Part shown: positions 17,643 to 26,966 of the stretch, one piece after another
Layout: every line of letters begins with the position of its first letter
Position numbering within the stretch: the stretch's first letter is position 1
Assembly: GCF_001458315.1 (NCBI RefSeq)
Contig: NZ_CYRX01000031.1
Location: 496,001 to 560,000 of the forward strand
DNA length: 64,000 bases
Direction: 5' to 3'
From: Thalassobacter stenotrophicus
GTDB taxonomy: Bacteria > Pseudomonadota > Alphaproteobacteria > Rhodobacterales > Rhodobacteraceae
Translations under genes and position numbers: made by a program
Notes under the pieces: model-generated
Databases searched by the model: none
What the model was told of the DNA's origin: nothing
Seen by the model: only the letters and a program-made list of their open reading frames with translations

Positions 17643-18344
17643 TTGAAACCTTTAAATCAAAACACAGAAGACGCGGTCAGCGCGATCTATGCACAGCTGC
17701 GTGAAATGGCGGCCTCGTTTGCGTTCAAACCCGGCGAGCGGATCAACGAGTCCGCGCTATCACGCGCGCTTGGCGCAAGTCGCACCCCCCTGCGAGAGGC
17801 CTTGAATAGGTTAGTGGCCGAGGGTTTTGTGGATTTTCACGCAGGCCGAGGTTTCTTTTGCCGCGCCCTTTCTGAGACGCGTATCCAGCATTTGTATGAT
17901 GCGAGGGTCGCGATCGAATGTGAGGCAGTCCGCCAAGCCACTCAGCGGGCGCGCCCCGCTGACCTGGATGCCATCGAATTGGCGCTGGATCAGTCGCACG
18001 ACGAATATCAAACCTGCACCAATCCCATTCGCCTGATGGAACTGGATGAGGCATTTCACATGCAGTTAACTGCTCTTTCCGAAAACGCGGAATTGCAGAG
18101 CCTGCTCGCCACGATCTACGATAAAATCCGCTTTGTGCGCACTGCCGATTTGCGCCGCTTACAAGCCACAGGTCGATCCACAACGCACCGCCACAAACGT
18201 ATCATCGCGGTAATGCGCACAGGTGACGGCATGGCCGCATCCGAAGCCATGCGCGCCCACATCCAAGACCGCGCCCAACATGCCGCCGAGGCTGTGCGCC
18301 TTGCATTTGCAGATATTTACGCCCCGAAGGAGGCCTCCGAATGA
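17643..18344 (+). CDS. GntR-family regulator (FCD/FadR-VanR type)
   Basis: 233 residues. The N-terminal winged helix covers about residues 10-75, with FKPGERINESALSRALGASR and TPLREALNRLVAEGFVDF, the standard GntR signature. The C-terminal all-helical FCD domain carries metal-ligand-like residues, including the late His-containing segments LDEAFHMQLTAL and TTHRHKRIIAVM. The likely start is a TTG at 17643 (MKPLNQNTEDAV); the ATG at about 17707 would cut into the first helix. It is coupled by ATGA to the next gene and divergent from the DadA-TRAP arm, so it probably controls both arms in response to a pathway acid. Confidence 0.9.
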   Translation: MKPLNQNTEDAVSAIYAQLREMAASFAFKPGERINESALSRALGASRTPLREALNRLVAEGFVDFHAGRGFFCRALSETRIQHLYDARVAIECEAVRQATQRARPADLDAIELALDQSHDEYQTCTNPIRLMELDEAFHMQLTALSENAELQSLLATIYDKIRFVRTADLRRLQATGRSTTHRHKRIIAVMRTGDGMAASEAMRAHIQDRAQHAAEAVRLAFADIYAPKEASE

Positions 18345-19087
18345 CCACACGAGGTGGAAAAACCGTCTTTGGCGCGAGCGTCGGGATCTTGATGCTGAAC
18401 ACACGGTTTCCGCGCATCCCCGGCGATATTGGCAATGCCGCAACATGGCCGTTTCCGGTCCATTACAAGGTCATTCCTGCGGCCACGCCCGACAACGTTG
18501 TACGCGGGGATGCATCGCCCTTGCTTGGGGCCTTTATCGACGCCGGGCGCGAGCTGCTTGAGTTGGGCTGCGACGGGATCGCGACCAACTGCGGGTTCCT
18601 TGTGCCGTTTCAAACCGAGATGTCGCGCGCCCTTGGGGTGCCCGTGGCCTCATCCTCATTACTACAGGCGCCGTTGATCCGGATGTCCCTTCCTGCGGAC
18701 CAAACGCTGGGTATTTTGACCATTTCGTCAGAAACCCTCACCACCGCCCATCTAGATGCCGCGGGCATCCCGCATGATACACCCGTCGGGGGCACAGGGG
18801 CTGGGTCGCACTTTACGACACGCGTGCTTGGAGATGCCGATGAGATCGATTTCGATCAGGCGCGCGCCGACAACGTCAATGCTGCCCTCCGCTTGGTCCA
18901 TGACAACCCGAATATCGGCGCGATCTTGCTGGAATGCACAAACATGGTGCCCTACGCCGCCGATATCCGCCGCGCGACCGGGCGGCCGGTGTTCTCGATC
19001 TATACCTACCTTTTGTGGTTCCAAGCGGGTCTTTTGCCCCGCAGGTTCCCAACCCACCTAGATGACATCCCCTGGGCACCATCATGA
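18341..19087 (+). CDS. Aspartate/glutamate racemase-superfamily protein
   Basis: 248 residues. Two cysteines sit in the positions expected for a two-base racemase: GIATNCGFLVPF (about residue 87) and AILLECTNMVPYA (about residue 198). This favours a cofactor-independent amino-acid racemase or hydantoin-racemase-like enzyme over the single-Cys decarboxylases and isomerases of the same fold. The N-terminal SVGILMLNTRFPRIPGD is typical of the Asp/Glu/hydantoin racemase family. It overlaps both neighbours by four bases. Next to a D-amino-acid dehydrogenase it could supply the D-enantiomer of an imported amino acid, which is inference. Confidence 0.85.
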   Translation: MTTRGGKTVFGASVGILMLNTRFPRIPGDIGNAATWPFPVHYKVIPAATPDNVVRGDASPLLGAFIDAGRELLELGCDGIATNCGFLVPFQTEMSRALGVPVASSSLLQAPLIRMSLPADQTLGILTISSETLTTAHLDAAGIPHDTPVGGTGAGSHFTTRVLGDADEIDFDQARADNVNAALRLVHDNPNIGAILLECTNMVPYAADIRRATGRPVFSIYTYLLWFQAGLLPRRFPTHLDDIPWAPS

Positions 19088-20217
19088 GCGATCACCGTAT
19101 CACCGAAATGCGCATACACTGCGTGTCGATCCCCGCACGCGCGGTGCACTCCCATGGTTCCGGTGATGTCGGTGGTATCAACGTGGCCTTGTGTGAACTG
19201 ACGACCGACAGCGGCCTGACCGGTTGGGGCGAAGCCTCGCCTTGGCCCGTGTTCACCGGCACACAAGAGGGCGCAGCCGCGGCCCTGCACGTTCATTTCC
19301 GCCCTCTCGTGATCGGCCAGGACCCCGTCCTGGTCGAGCCGATCATGGCACAAGCCGAACGGGTGCTTGTCGGCCACCCAGAGGCAAAAGCCGCCCTTGA
19401 ATGCGCCCTTTTGGACCTGACCGGACAAATCGCGGGCCTTCCCATCGCCGAGTTGTTGGGCGGGCGCGCGCGCGACAGCATGCCCCTCAGCTTTTCGATC
19501 GCTAACCCCGACTTTGACGCTGACCAAGCAGACGTCGCCCAAATCTGGGACAGTGGCGTGCGGATCTTCAAGCTCAAGACCGGGTTTGCGGACCATGCCT
19601 TTGACCTGATGCGGCTTGAAAAACTACGCGACACGTATGGCGATGCGATCCGGCTGCGGATCGATTACAATCAGGGCCTGCCCGCCTATGACGCCATTCG
19701 CCATATCCGCGACCTTGAGGCCTTTCGTCCAGAGTTCGTCGAGCAGCCCGTGCGGATGCACGAACGCGCCGCCCTTGCCGAGATTACCCGTGCTGTCGAT
19801 GTGCCCATCATGGCCGATGAAAGCGTGTTCAACGTGCGCGATGCCCAACAGGCAACCGCTACGCGTATGACCGACATTATCTCGCTCAAGACCGCAAAAT
19901 CCGGTGGCATCCGCCGTTGCCTTGAGATCGCGGCCATCGCCCGAACCGCTGGCATTGAGGTATACGGCGGCTGCATGTTCGAAACTTCGATCGCGCATAT
20001 GGCGGGGGCACATTTGATGGCTGCGGTGCCCGACCTCACGCTGGGGTGTGAGTTCTACATGTCCACTTATTACGCTGAGACCGACATTGCCAAGACACCC
20101 TTCCCCGTGCGCGGCGGACATGTCCACCTGCCCAAAACCCCGGGCCTTGGCACAGCGCCCGACCCAGATGCCTTGGCCCGGTACCGCACCCGCCTTTTGA
20201 GCCACGGAGACAGCTAA
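19084..20217 (+). CDS. Enolase-superfamily enzyme (mandelate racemase/muconate lactonizing group)
   Basis: 377 residues. The N-terminal capping domain spans about 1-130 and the barrel follows. The catalytic residues are readable: the K-x-K motif in IFKLKTG (Lys163, Lys165), metal ligands in RIDYNQ (Asp194), FVEQP (Glu220) and MADES (Asp245), and the opposite-face Lys in SLKTAKSGG (Lys269). The two-lysine arrangement supports proton exchange on both faces, as in epimerases, cycloisomerases and the cis-3-hydroxyproline dehydratase group. Which of these applies cannot be decided by eye. It sits between the racemase-like gene (ATGA overlap) and the TPP enzyme (TAATG overlap), so all three are made together. 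Confidence 0.88.
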   Translation: MSDHRITEMRIHCVSIPARAVHSHGSGDVGGINVALCELTTDSGLTGWGEASPWPVFTGTQEGAAAALHVHFRPLVIGQDPVLVEPIMAQAERVLVGHPEAKAALECALLDLTGQIAGLPIAELLGGRARDSMPLSFSIANPDFDADQADVAQIWDSGVRIFKLKTGFADHAFDLMRLEKLRDTYGDAIRLRIDYNQGLPAYDAIRHIRDLEAFRPEFVEQPVRMHERAALAEITRAVDVPIMADESVFNVRDAQQATATRMTDIISLKTAKSGGIRRCLEIAAIARTAGIEVYGGCMFETSIAHMAGAHLMAAVPDLTLGCEFYMSTYYAETDIAKTPFPVRGGHVHLPKTPGLGTAPDPDALARYRTRLLSHGDS

Positions 20218-21953
20218 TGCCGATCACGCCCGAACCGATCCGAATGAATGGCGCCCGCGCGCTGTTGCATATGCTGCAACTTCACGGCGTGACCCATGTG
20301 TTCGGCCTTCCGGGCGAGACGACAATCGGCTGGTACAAGGAATGGCGCGCGCATTCGAATATTGAGTTCGTGTTGACCCGTGATGAACGCACGGCCTCTT
20401 ATGCAGCCGAGGCCTACGCCAAAATCACCGGTCGGCCCTGTGTGCTAGAAGCCCCAAGCCCCGGCGTAACCCATTGCACGCCCGGTATTACCGAAGCGTT
20501 CCTCAGCTCAGTGCCTGTGATCTTTTTCAGCTCGGATATTCCGATCAATCAAGACAAAAAGCATGGCCTGACAGGAGTAGATCAGACTGCGTTGTACGAC
20601 AGTATCTGCAAAGAATCTTTCGTCATCACCAACGTGGCCGAGATCCCATTTTTGCTGCGCCGCGCATTCCGCGTGGCCACATCTGGGCGGCCTGCTCCAG
20701 TGCATATTCGCGTGCCTATCAACATCTTTGATGAAGAGGCCGAGCTGCGCGATTTATATGCCGAACCAGAATACAGCCACTATCCGGCGCATCGGCCCGT
20801 CGCGGATCACGCCAAAATTCGCGCCGCCATCGACATTCTGTTGGCCGCCAAAAACCCCGCGATTGTCTGTGGCCAAGGCGGGCTGATTTCGGGGGCCACC
20901 GACGCCATCACCCAACTGGCCGAGCGGCTGCAAATTCCGGTGGGCACGACCACGCCGGGCAAGGGCACCATCCCCGAGGATCACCCCCTCGCACTCCGGG
21001 TCATCGGTGGGCGCGGCGGGATGGAATATTCCAATGACTACGTCCGCGATGCCGATACGATCTTTTTTATTGGCACAAACACCGACAGTGCCGCGACCGA
21101 TCATTGGACGCTATACGGGGATGCGCATTCCAAGACCTTTGTGCATCTGGATATTGCAGAGGCGCATATCGGGAACAACTTCCCAGTGGATGTGGGCCTT
21201 GTGGGAGATGCGCGCGCAACGCTGGACTACATGCTCGAGATTTTGCGCACCGAATACCCAACCCCAAATCGCGCGCCCCTTGACCTGACGCGGATGAAAC
21301 GGACCGCACTGGACAAGGTGTTCAACGCCAATATCCCAATGCCCGAAGGCACGATTTCGCCGGTCAAACTGTCCCAAGCGCTGGACGCGCTCATGCCAGA
21401 CAACGCCATCGTCACATCTGAGCCGGGGGTGAGCGCGATCTACCCATCCGCGCTTTTGACCTTTCGCAAGGCCGGGCGGCGGTACATCACCAATTATTCC
21501 ATGGGCGCGCTCGGATACGCGGTGCCTGCGGGTTTGGGGGCCGCTTACGCAGGCGACGGCCCGGTGATCTCGGTCACAGGCGACGGGTCACTCGGGTTCG
21601 TGCTGGGCGACATGGAGACGATCAAACGCTCCGGCAAGAACATCACCATCATACTGACGCGCAACGACAGTTTCGGTTGGATCAGGGGCGAAGCGATCCT
21701 GCTTGATGACGTCGACGCGCCTTGGTCAACAGATTTCGGCGCGGTGGATTATCTGAAGGTGGCCGAAGGGTTCGGATTTGAAACCGCGCGCATCACCTCT
21801 GAGGCTGAGATCACCCCGATCCTATCAGCAGCCATCGCCAACCCCGGCGCGAACTTCATTGAAATGCGTGTGCCCACACAGGATCAGATCGTGCCGTTTG
21901 TCCCCCGCTGGGTCCGGGCCGCGCGGGCCAAAAACCTGCCGCACTTTTACTAG
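20217..21953 (+). CDS. Thiamine-diphosphate-dependent enzyme (acetolactate-synthase-like)
   Basis: 578 residues with the three-domain layout of the family. The N-terminal Pyr domain carries the cofactor-activating Glu in TRDERTASYAAEAYAK (about residue 60). A central domain lies at about 190-330. The C-terminal PP domain has the motif GDGSLGFVLGDMETIKRSG, ending at LTRND about 30 residues later. Such enzymes decarboxylate 2-oxo acids or ligate the resulting carbanion to an acceptor. The lack of acetolactate-synthase partner genes and the catabolic context argue against branched-chain synthesis. As last gene of the right arm it may process the oxo acid formed by the DadA-like enzyme. Confidence 0.88.
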   Translation: MPITPEPIRMNGARALLHMLQLHGVTHVFGLPGETTIGWYKEWRAHSNIEFVLTRDERTASYAAEAYAKITGRPCVLEAPSPGVTHCTPGITEAFLSSVPVIFFSSDIPINQDKKHGLTGVDQTALYDSICKESFVITNVAEIPFLLRRAFRVATSGRPAPVHIRVPINIFDEEAELRDLYAEPEYSHYPAHRPVADHAKIRAAIDILLAAKNPAIVCGQGGLISGATDAITQLAERLQIPVGTTTPGKGTIPEDHPLALRVIGGRGGMEYSNDYVRDADTIFFIGTNTDSAATDHWTLYGDAHSKTFVHLDIAEAHIGNNFPVDVGLVGDARATLDYMLEILRTEYPTPNRAPLDLTRMKRTALDKVFNANIPMPEGTISPVKLSQALDALMPDNAIVTSEPGVSAIYPSALLTFRKAGRRYITNYSMGALGYAVPAGLGAAYAGDGPVISVTGDGSLGFVLGDMETIKRSGKNITIILTRNDSFGWIRGEAILLDDVDAPWSTDFGAVDYLKVAEGFGFETARITSEAEITPILSAAIANPGANFIEMRVPTQDQIVPFVPRWVRAARAKNLPHFY

Positions 21954-21959
21954 GTCACT

Positions 21960-22607
21960 TCAGGCCTCTTCGATCAACTCAGGGCCCCGTGCGCGGTTTG
22001 AATTGACGGCGCGGTCCACAGCATGGCGGGCGATGCGCCCCTCTGGGGCTGCGTGCATCAAGCGCGCCGCACCGCGCCCGTCTTCGCCAAGCCATAGGGC
22101 CCAGTCGTTTGGGGCGACAGTGACCGGCTCGCGGTGATGGATATCCGCCATAGACGGTCCCGCCGCGCAGGAGACAATCGCACAGGTCACAAGGTCCTGC
22201 CATTCCTGCCAGATACCCGCAAAAACCATAGGGCTGCCGTCCGTGTTGTAGAAATAATGCGGCCAGCGAAGGCCTTCATCATCCTTGGTCCATTCATAAA
22301 AACCAGAAGCCGGGATAAGACAACGACGGGTGCGGCAGGCCTCCCGAAAGGCAGGTTTGGTCGCAATGGTCTCGGCCCGTGCATTAATCAAAAGCGGGCC
22401 ATCGTTGGGTTGCTTGTACCACGCCGGGATAAACCCCCACCGCAACGCCCGCAGACGCCGCGACTGTCCATCGCTGACCACAGCCGCAACTGGATTGGTG
22501 GGGCAAACGTTATAATTGGGGACCTCGGGCAAATCATTGCCCAAGGTCGCGTTGAACAGATGCGCCATAGCATCATGGGACAGCGTATGTGCAAACCGCC
22601 CGCACAT
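21960..22607 (-). CDS. SRAP domain protein (YedK/HMCES type, abasic-site DNA crosslinker)
   Basis: 215 residues starting MCGRFAHTL. The Cys at position 2 is the residue that crosslinks to abasic sites in single-stranded DNA after removal of Met, which fixes the start at 22607 rather than the preceding GTG. Other family blocks are YNVCPTN, LRWGFIPAWYKQ, LLINARAETIATKPAF with the conserved Asn and Glu, SGFYEW, and the His in DIHHREPVTV. It protects abasic sites at replication forks. The ATG lies three bases after the stop of the lipase pseudogene on the same strand, so they may share a transcript. Confidence 0.92.
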   Translation of the reverse strand: MCGRFAHTLSHDAMAHLFNATLGNDLPEVPNYNVCPTNPVAAVVSDGQSRRLRALRWGFIPAWYKQPNDGPLLINARAETIATKPAFREACRTRRCLIPASGFYEWTKDDEGLRWPHYFYNTDGSPMVFAGIWQEWQDLVTCAIVSCAAGPSMADIHHREPVTVAPNDWALWLGEDGRGAARLMHAAPEGRIARHAVDRAVNSNRARGPELIEEA

Positions 22608-22610
22608 CAC

Positions 22611-23596
22611 CTAGACCATGCGCCCGTTGCGCGCGGCACCCACTGCGCCCAGCGCGGCTAAGGCTGCAAGCAGGCTCCAAGCGCCAGCAGGCAGCGGCAC
22701 GGGTGAAACCAGCAGAGAGCTTTGATTGGCCCCCTGACGGAAAGCATCCGCAATCAGGCTATGCGCCACGCCATTCGGGTGCACGCTGTCCCAAAACAAA
22801 AAGCGATCCGCCTGCCCGCCCGCGATACACGCGAGCGTCGACAGGCATGCGTCAGTCACGTTGGTGATCCCGGCCGCCCCCGGGTCAGCAAGCAACCCAC
22901 CGCTGAGGGCGGCGAAATCAAACAGCCGCACATCGTTATACAGCGCGGGGTTGGCCACAAACTGCTGGGCCATGATCTCATTAAAAGCCGCGGTCGCATT
23001 GCGGGCGGTATTCGGGTCGCTATCGCCTTCGATCTGGACACGGGGTGTGACGGACACGTCGATGGAATTAACCAACACAAGGTCGCGCAGGCCAAGGGCC
23101 GCGAGTGTTTCCACCTGACCACGCACCGCACGGGCCGCAGTCCGGGCCAATTGCAGCGCATCGGGCTGTTTGGCCGCCGCAAACAGGTCATTGCCCCCAA
23201 AGAACAATACCCCCAATGGGCGCGGACCTAGCAGCGCAGCATTCGCTGTTTGGGTAAAGCCTTTGAACAGATCGACCTGAAAGGCCAAATCCGGCGAGGC
23301 ATCCGCATCCGTCACGGCCTTTGCCCCCCAAACGCAAGGTTCAGCGAAAGCCGTCCCGCATTGGAAAAATCCTGCCCAACCTGATCGGCCCAAACGGCAT
23401 CGTTTGAGAATTGGCCATTAAAGTACGGTGGCGGCGGGAACGTGCCGCCCGATTGGGCAAAGATGTTGCCCGTATCGCTGAGGCTGTCGCCCAGAATGAC
23501 AAGACTGGAATAGGTGTTTGGCAACGTGGCAGCAGGGGCCGCCACAGTCCAAAGGGCCGCAATGGTGGCCACGAGCGTTTTGGTTTTTGAAAACAT
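22611..23596 (-). pseudogene. GDSL/SGNH lipase-esterase with VPLPA-CTERM sorting tail, split by a one-base frameshift
   Basis: Two reading frames on the minus strand form one protein. The first (ATG at 23596, ribosome-binding site GGGAGGAG) gives a signal peptide MFSKTKTLVATIAALWTVAA, block I VILGDSLSDTGN with the nucleophilic Ser, and runs to LNLAFGG. It then breaks in a run of six G (bases 23324-23329). Adding one G restores FGGAKAVTDADASPDL and continues into the second frame with block III FFGGNDLF and block V DSVHPNGVAHSLIAD (catalytic Asp and His). The C-terminus VPLPAGAWSLLAALAALG then AARNGR is a VPLPA-CTERM exosortase sorting signal. With the frame repaired the protein would be about 328 residues and complete, so the break is recent, a sequencing error, or a phase-variable tract. 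Confidence 0.82.
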
Positions 23597-23703
23597 TGTC
23601 TCTCCTCCCAGAGAAAAAATGCGGCAGGGATGCCGCACAATTTGGGGTAAAAGGCGCGGGGCGCGCACAAAACCGCCCCGCACGATATCATAACCACACG
23701 GCG

Positions 23704-25284
23704 TTACTTGGCGGTGATGCGCCCGTCCGTGTAGGGCGTGTAGCTGCCCCCTTTGGCGGCGATGTAGTCAGCCAACACTTGCTCAACACCGGGGCCGAAA
23801 TCGTAGGCATCGGTTGCGGTTGCAAACATCGCATAGCCATCGCCGCCATTGCGCATGTAGTTGTTGGTGACCACGCCGTAGGTCGCGGCTAAGTCAATCG
23901 GCGCGCCGCCCACCATCACATCCGACACCCGTGATCCGGGGGCGGCACTGGCATCAAACGCGTAGGTCATGCCGGACACTTGGGGGAAGCGGCCCGCGCC
24001 TTCCTCAACTTGGCTGACCCCGTTTTCAAGAGCAGCCACGATATTAGCGCCCGTGGTGCTAAAGGTCGCAAGCGTGTTTTGGAACGGCAGCACCGTCAAC
24101 ACTTCGCCCATCGTGATTTCGCCCGCATCGATCGAAGCCCGAAGCCCCCCGCCGTTTTGGATCGCCACTTGGACGCCCTGCGATTTGACCCGGTCCAGCA
24201 AAGCATCCGCCACCAGATTTCCCATCGCACATTCCACTGCGCGGCAGACGGCCCGGTCACCTTCGATAAAGGCGGTGGTGTCGCCGATGACTTGCGCCTT
24301 CAGCTCTTCGATGGGGCCCGCAAGTTCCGCCACACGGGCCGCGATGGCCGCATCCGGAGTTACACTCGCGTCGATCAAGATGGTGTCACCAGTGGCCGAG
24401 GTCACATTGCCATCCGCATCAAATTCTAGGACCAAGTGGCCCACGTATTTGCCATAGGCCCGTGCCTGCACCACGGGTGTGTCGCCAATCATATGCGGAT
24501 AGGAAAACAGCGCGCCCTCATCACTGTTGGAAAACAGTGTATGCGAATGTCCGCCCACAACCGCGTCAATGCCATCCACGGCCTCGGCGATCGCGAAATC
24601 CTTGGGCGCGCCCACGTGATTAAGCGCTATGATCTTGCTCACGCCGTCGGCCTCAAGCGTGGCGACATCTGCGGCTAGTGCATCGATCTCATTTTGGAAA
24701 ATGACATTTGGTCCCGGCGAGGATGTCTCGACCGTGTCAGTGGCCAGCGCCGAGATGATCCCGATCTTTTGACCGCCGACCTCCAGCACGACATGATTGC
24801 CGACCTTGCAGTTCAAAAGGTTCGATTGGCTCACATCAAGGTTCCCCGAGATCACGGGAAAGGAGACCCTATCAATGAACTCGGCCAGCTTTTCAGGGCC
24901 ATCGTCAAATTCGTGATTGCCCACCGCCATGACGTCGAAACCGATGGCCTCCATCATTTCGGCCTCAACCGCGCCCTTGTAGGTCGTGTACATCAGTGAG
25001 CCTTGGAACTGATCGCCCGCATCCAAGGTGATGACATTTTCACCCGCAAGCTCGGCACGTTTGGCGTCAAGAAACGTCTTGAGCCGGGCCGCGCCGCCAA
25101 AGCATTTGCCCTCAGCGTCATCCTCGGCCCCACAGGTTCCGTCAAACCGCGAAATCGGCTCAATCCGGCTGTGCAGATCGTTGATATGCAAAATGTGCAG
25201 CGTGTAGCTATCGGCCACCGCCATGCCTGTGCCCAGCGTTGTCGTCATCGCCAAGGCCGCGGCCGTCGTAAGAAGTTTTTTCAT
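23704..25284 (-). CDS. Periplasmic 5'-nucleotidase/UshA-type metallophosphoesterase
   Basis: 526 residues from the ATG at 25284, supported by AGGGGA eight bases upstream; the longer reading adds an unlikely 69-residue leader. The signal peptide is MKKLLTTAAALAMTTTLG to about residue 25. Metal-binding blocks of the calcineurin-like domain are LHINDLHSR, TLDAGDQFQGS, GNHEFDDG and VVGGHSH. The C-terminal 5'-nucleotidase domain shows QNGGGLRASID and NYMRNGGDGY, the aromatic/Asp substrate stack region. It releases phosphate and nucleosides from extracellular nucleotides. It is divergent from the DUF952 gene, with 105 bases between. Confidence 0.92.
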   Translation of the reverse strand: MKKLLTTAAALAMTTTLGTGMAVADSYTLHILHINDLHSRIEPISRFDGTCGAEDDAEGKCFGGAARLKTFLDAKRAELAGENVITLDAGDQFQGSLMYTTYKGAVEAEMMEAIGFDVMAVGNHEFDDGPEKLAEFIDRVSFPVISGNLDVSQSNLLNCKVGNHVVLEVGGQKIGIISALATDTVETSSPGPNVIFQNEIDALAADVATLEADGVSKIIALNHVGAPKDFAIAEAVDGIDAVVGGHSHTLFSNSDEGALFSYPHMIGDTPVVQARAYGKYVGHLVLEFDADGNVTSATGDTILIDASVTPDAAIAARVAELAGPIEELKAQVIGDTTAFIEGDRAVCRAVECAMGNLVADALLDRVKSQGVQVAIQNGGGLRASIDAGEITMGEVLTVLPFQNTLATFSTTGANIVAALENGVSQVEEGAGRFPQVSGMTYAFDASAAPGSRVSDVMVGGAPIDLAATYGVVTNNYMRNGGDGYAMFATATDAYDFGPGVEQVLADYIAAKGGSYTPYTDGRITAK

Positions 25285-25389
25285 TCTGCGATTCCCCTGT
25301 TTTAAAGCCGGAATGGTGGCGCGAACGCCTAAGCAAGTCAAAGTCTGAGATGTCTTGACGTTGCGGCTTGGTGGGTGCATCTGCGAGGC

Positions 25390-25728
25390 ATGCTGATTTA
25401 CAAGATTTTCCGCCGCGCCGAGTGGGCGACACTCCGCGCCACAGGCCTCACACGCGGCGCACCCGTGGACCTCACGGATGGCTACGTCCATTTCTCAACC
25501 GCCGATCAGGCCCGCGAGACGGCGGCCAAGCACTTTAAGGGTGAAGCCGACTTGGTTCTGGCCGCGGTTGAAACCGATGCCCTTGGGGATGATCTTAAGT
25601 GGGAGGTATCGCGGGGCGGTGCCGAATTCCCCCACCTGTACCGTGTGTTGCGCATCACCGATGTTGCTTGGACGCGCCGCCTCCCCCTGCGCGATGGCGC
25701 GCATGTTTTTCCGGATGAAATGCTATGA
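25390..25728 (+). CDS. DUF952 family protein
   Basis: 112 residues starting [12 protein letters not shown]; the five-codon longer start is less typical. DUF952 landmarks are [20 protein letters not shown] and the final HLYRVLRI segment. These are small globular cytoplasmic proteins of unknown function, often encoded next to pyrD in Rhodobacterales. Here the last four bases overlap the pyrD start (ATGA), so they are translated together. No biochemical role can be read from the sequence. Confidence 0.88.
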   Translation: MLIYKIFRRAEWATLRATGLTRGAPVDLTDGYVHFSTADQARETAAKHFKGEADLVLAAVETDALGDDLKWEVSRGGAEFPHLYRVLRITDVAWTRRLPLRDGAHVFPDEML

Positions 25729-26777
25729 TCGAAGCCCTTGGCCTGCGGGCGTTGCGCGCGTTTGACCCCGAAACCGCCCACGGGCTGGCTCTAAAGGCGT
25801 TGAACACAGGCCTCGGGCCAAAACCCGGTCCGGTGACCAGCCAGCGGCTGAAATGCACAATTGCCGGGATGGAATTTGCCAACCCCGTGGGTCTGGCTGC
25901 CGGGTTCGACAAGAACGCCACGGCATTGGCGGCCCTGTCCAAGGTGGGTTTTGGGTTTCTTGAGGTGGGCGCAGCCACACCGCTGCCCCAACCCGGAAAT
26001 CCCAAACCGCGTCTTTTTCGCCTGACGGAGGACCGCGCGGCGATCAATCGGTTCGGGTTCAACAATGATGGTGCGGATGTCATCGCCGATCGGCTGATGG
26101 CCCATAACCCCACCATTCCCGTGGGGCTCAACCTTGGGGCCAACAAAACCAGCACTGACCGTTCGGGCGACTTTGCCCGCGTGATCGCGACATGTGGGCC
26201 TTATGTAGATTTTGCGACGGTCAATGTTTCCTCACCCAACACCGAAAAGCTGCGCGACCTGCAGGGCAAAGCTGCCCTTACCGCTCTGCTGACCGGTGCG
26301 CTTGAGGCACGCGATGCACTGCCCAAACGTATCCCACTGTTTCTCAAAATCGCGCCGGATCTCTCTGCGGCGGAGCTGGAGGATATCGCCGAGGTGGCGA
26401 CTTCCCTCAAGCTGGACGGGATCATCACCACCAACACGACGCTGGATCGGACTGGCCTGCAGTCGCCCCACGCGGGCGAGGCTGGTGGCCTGTCTGGTGC
26501 GCCGCTGTTTGAACGTTCGACCCGCGTGCTGGCGCAAATGTCCAAGCTGACAGATGGGCAGATGCCGTTGATCGGTGTGGGCGGCGTCCACGATGCGGAT
26601 ACGGCGTACGCAAAAATTTGCGCAGGTGCGACTGCGGTGCAGCTGTATACCGCACTGGTTTACGCGGGTCCGTCGTTGATTGCAGATATCGCGCGGGGCT
26701 TGGATGCGCGGATGCGTGCGGATGGCCACACCACGCTTGAACAGGCTGTTGGCTCGCGTCGGGGCAACTGGCTCTAG
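25725..26777 (+). CDS. pyrD: Dihydroorotate dehydrogenase (quinone), class 2
   Basis: 350 residues. The amphipathic N-terminal extension of class 2 enzymes (about 1-40) tethers the protein to the membrane for quinone access. FMN-binding and substrate blocks are [40 protein letters not shown], and [15 protein letters not shown] with the catalytic Ser. [11 protein letters not shown] and [11 protein letters not shown] lie near the C-terminus. It oxidises dihydroorotate to orotate in pyrimidine synthesis, passing electrons to ubiquinone. It is translationally coupled to the DUF952 gene. Confidence 0.96.
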   Translation: MIEALGLRALRAFDPETAHGLALKALNTGLGPKPGPVTSQRLKCTIAGMEFANPVGLAAGFDKNATALAALSKVGFGFLEVGAATPLPQPGNPKPRLFRLTEDRAAINRFGFNNDGADVIADRLMAHNPTIPVGLNLGANKTSTDRSGDFARVIATCGPYVDFATVNVSSPNTEKLRDLQGKAALTALLTGALEARDALPKRIPLFLKIAPDLSAAELEDIAEVATSLKLDGIITTNTTLDRTGLQSPHAGEAGGLSGAPLFERSTRVLAQMSKLTDGQMPLIGVGGVHDADTAYAKICAGATAVQLYTALVYAGPSLIADIARGLDARMRADGHTTLEQAVGSRRGNWL

Positions 26778-26966
26778 CTCCGGGCCGAGGTTTCCCAAAG
26801 GAAACGCTGTGCGCATTCAACACGCAATCTGCGTCACATAACCGTCATACATACGTAGTCCTTGGTATTGGCGAGGTGCTCGGTGCAAACTAGGCAGTGT
26901 GCACCTGCAGCGTGGGATTCTTCCCGCCCCAGACACCCGTGTCTGACGACCAAGAGGACCTTATCT

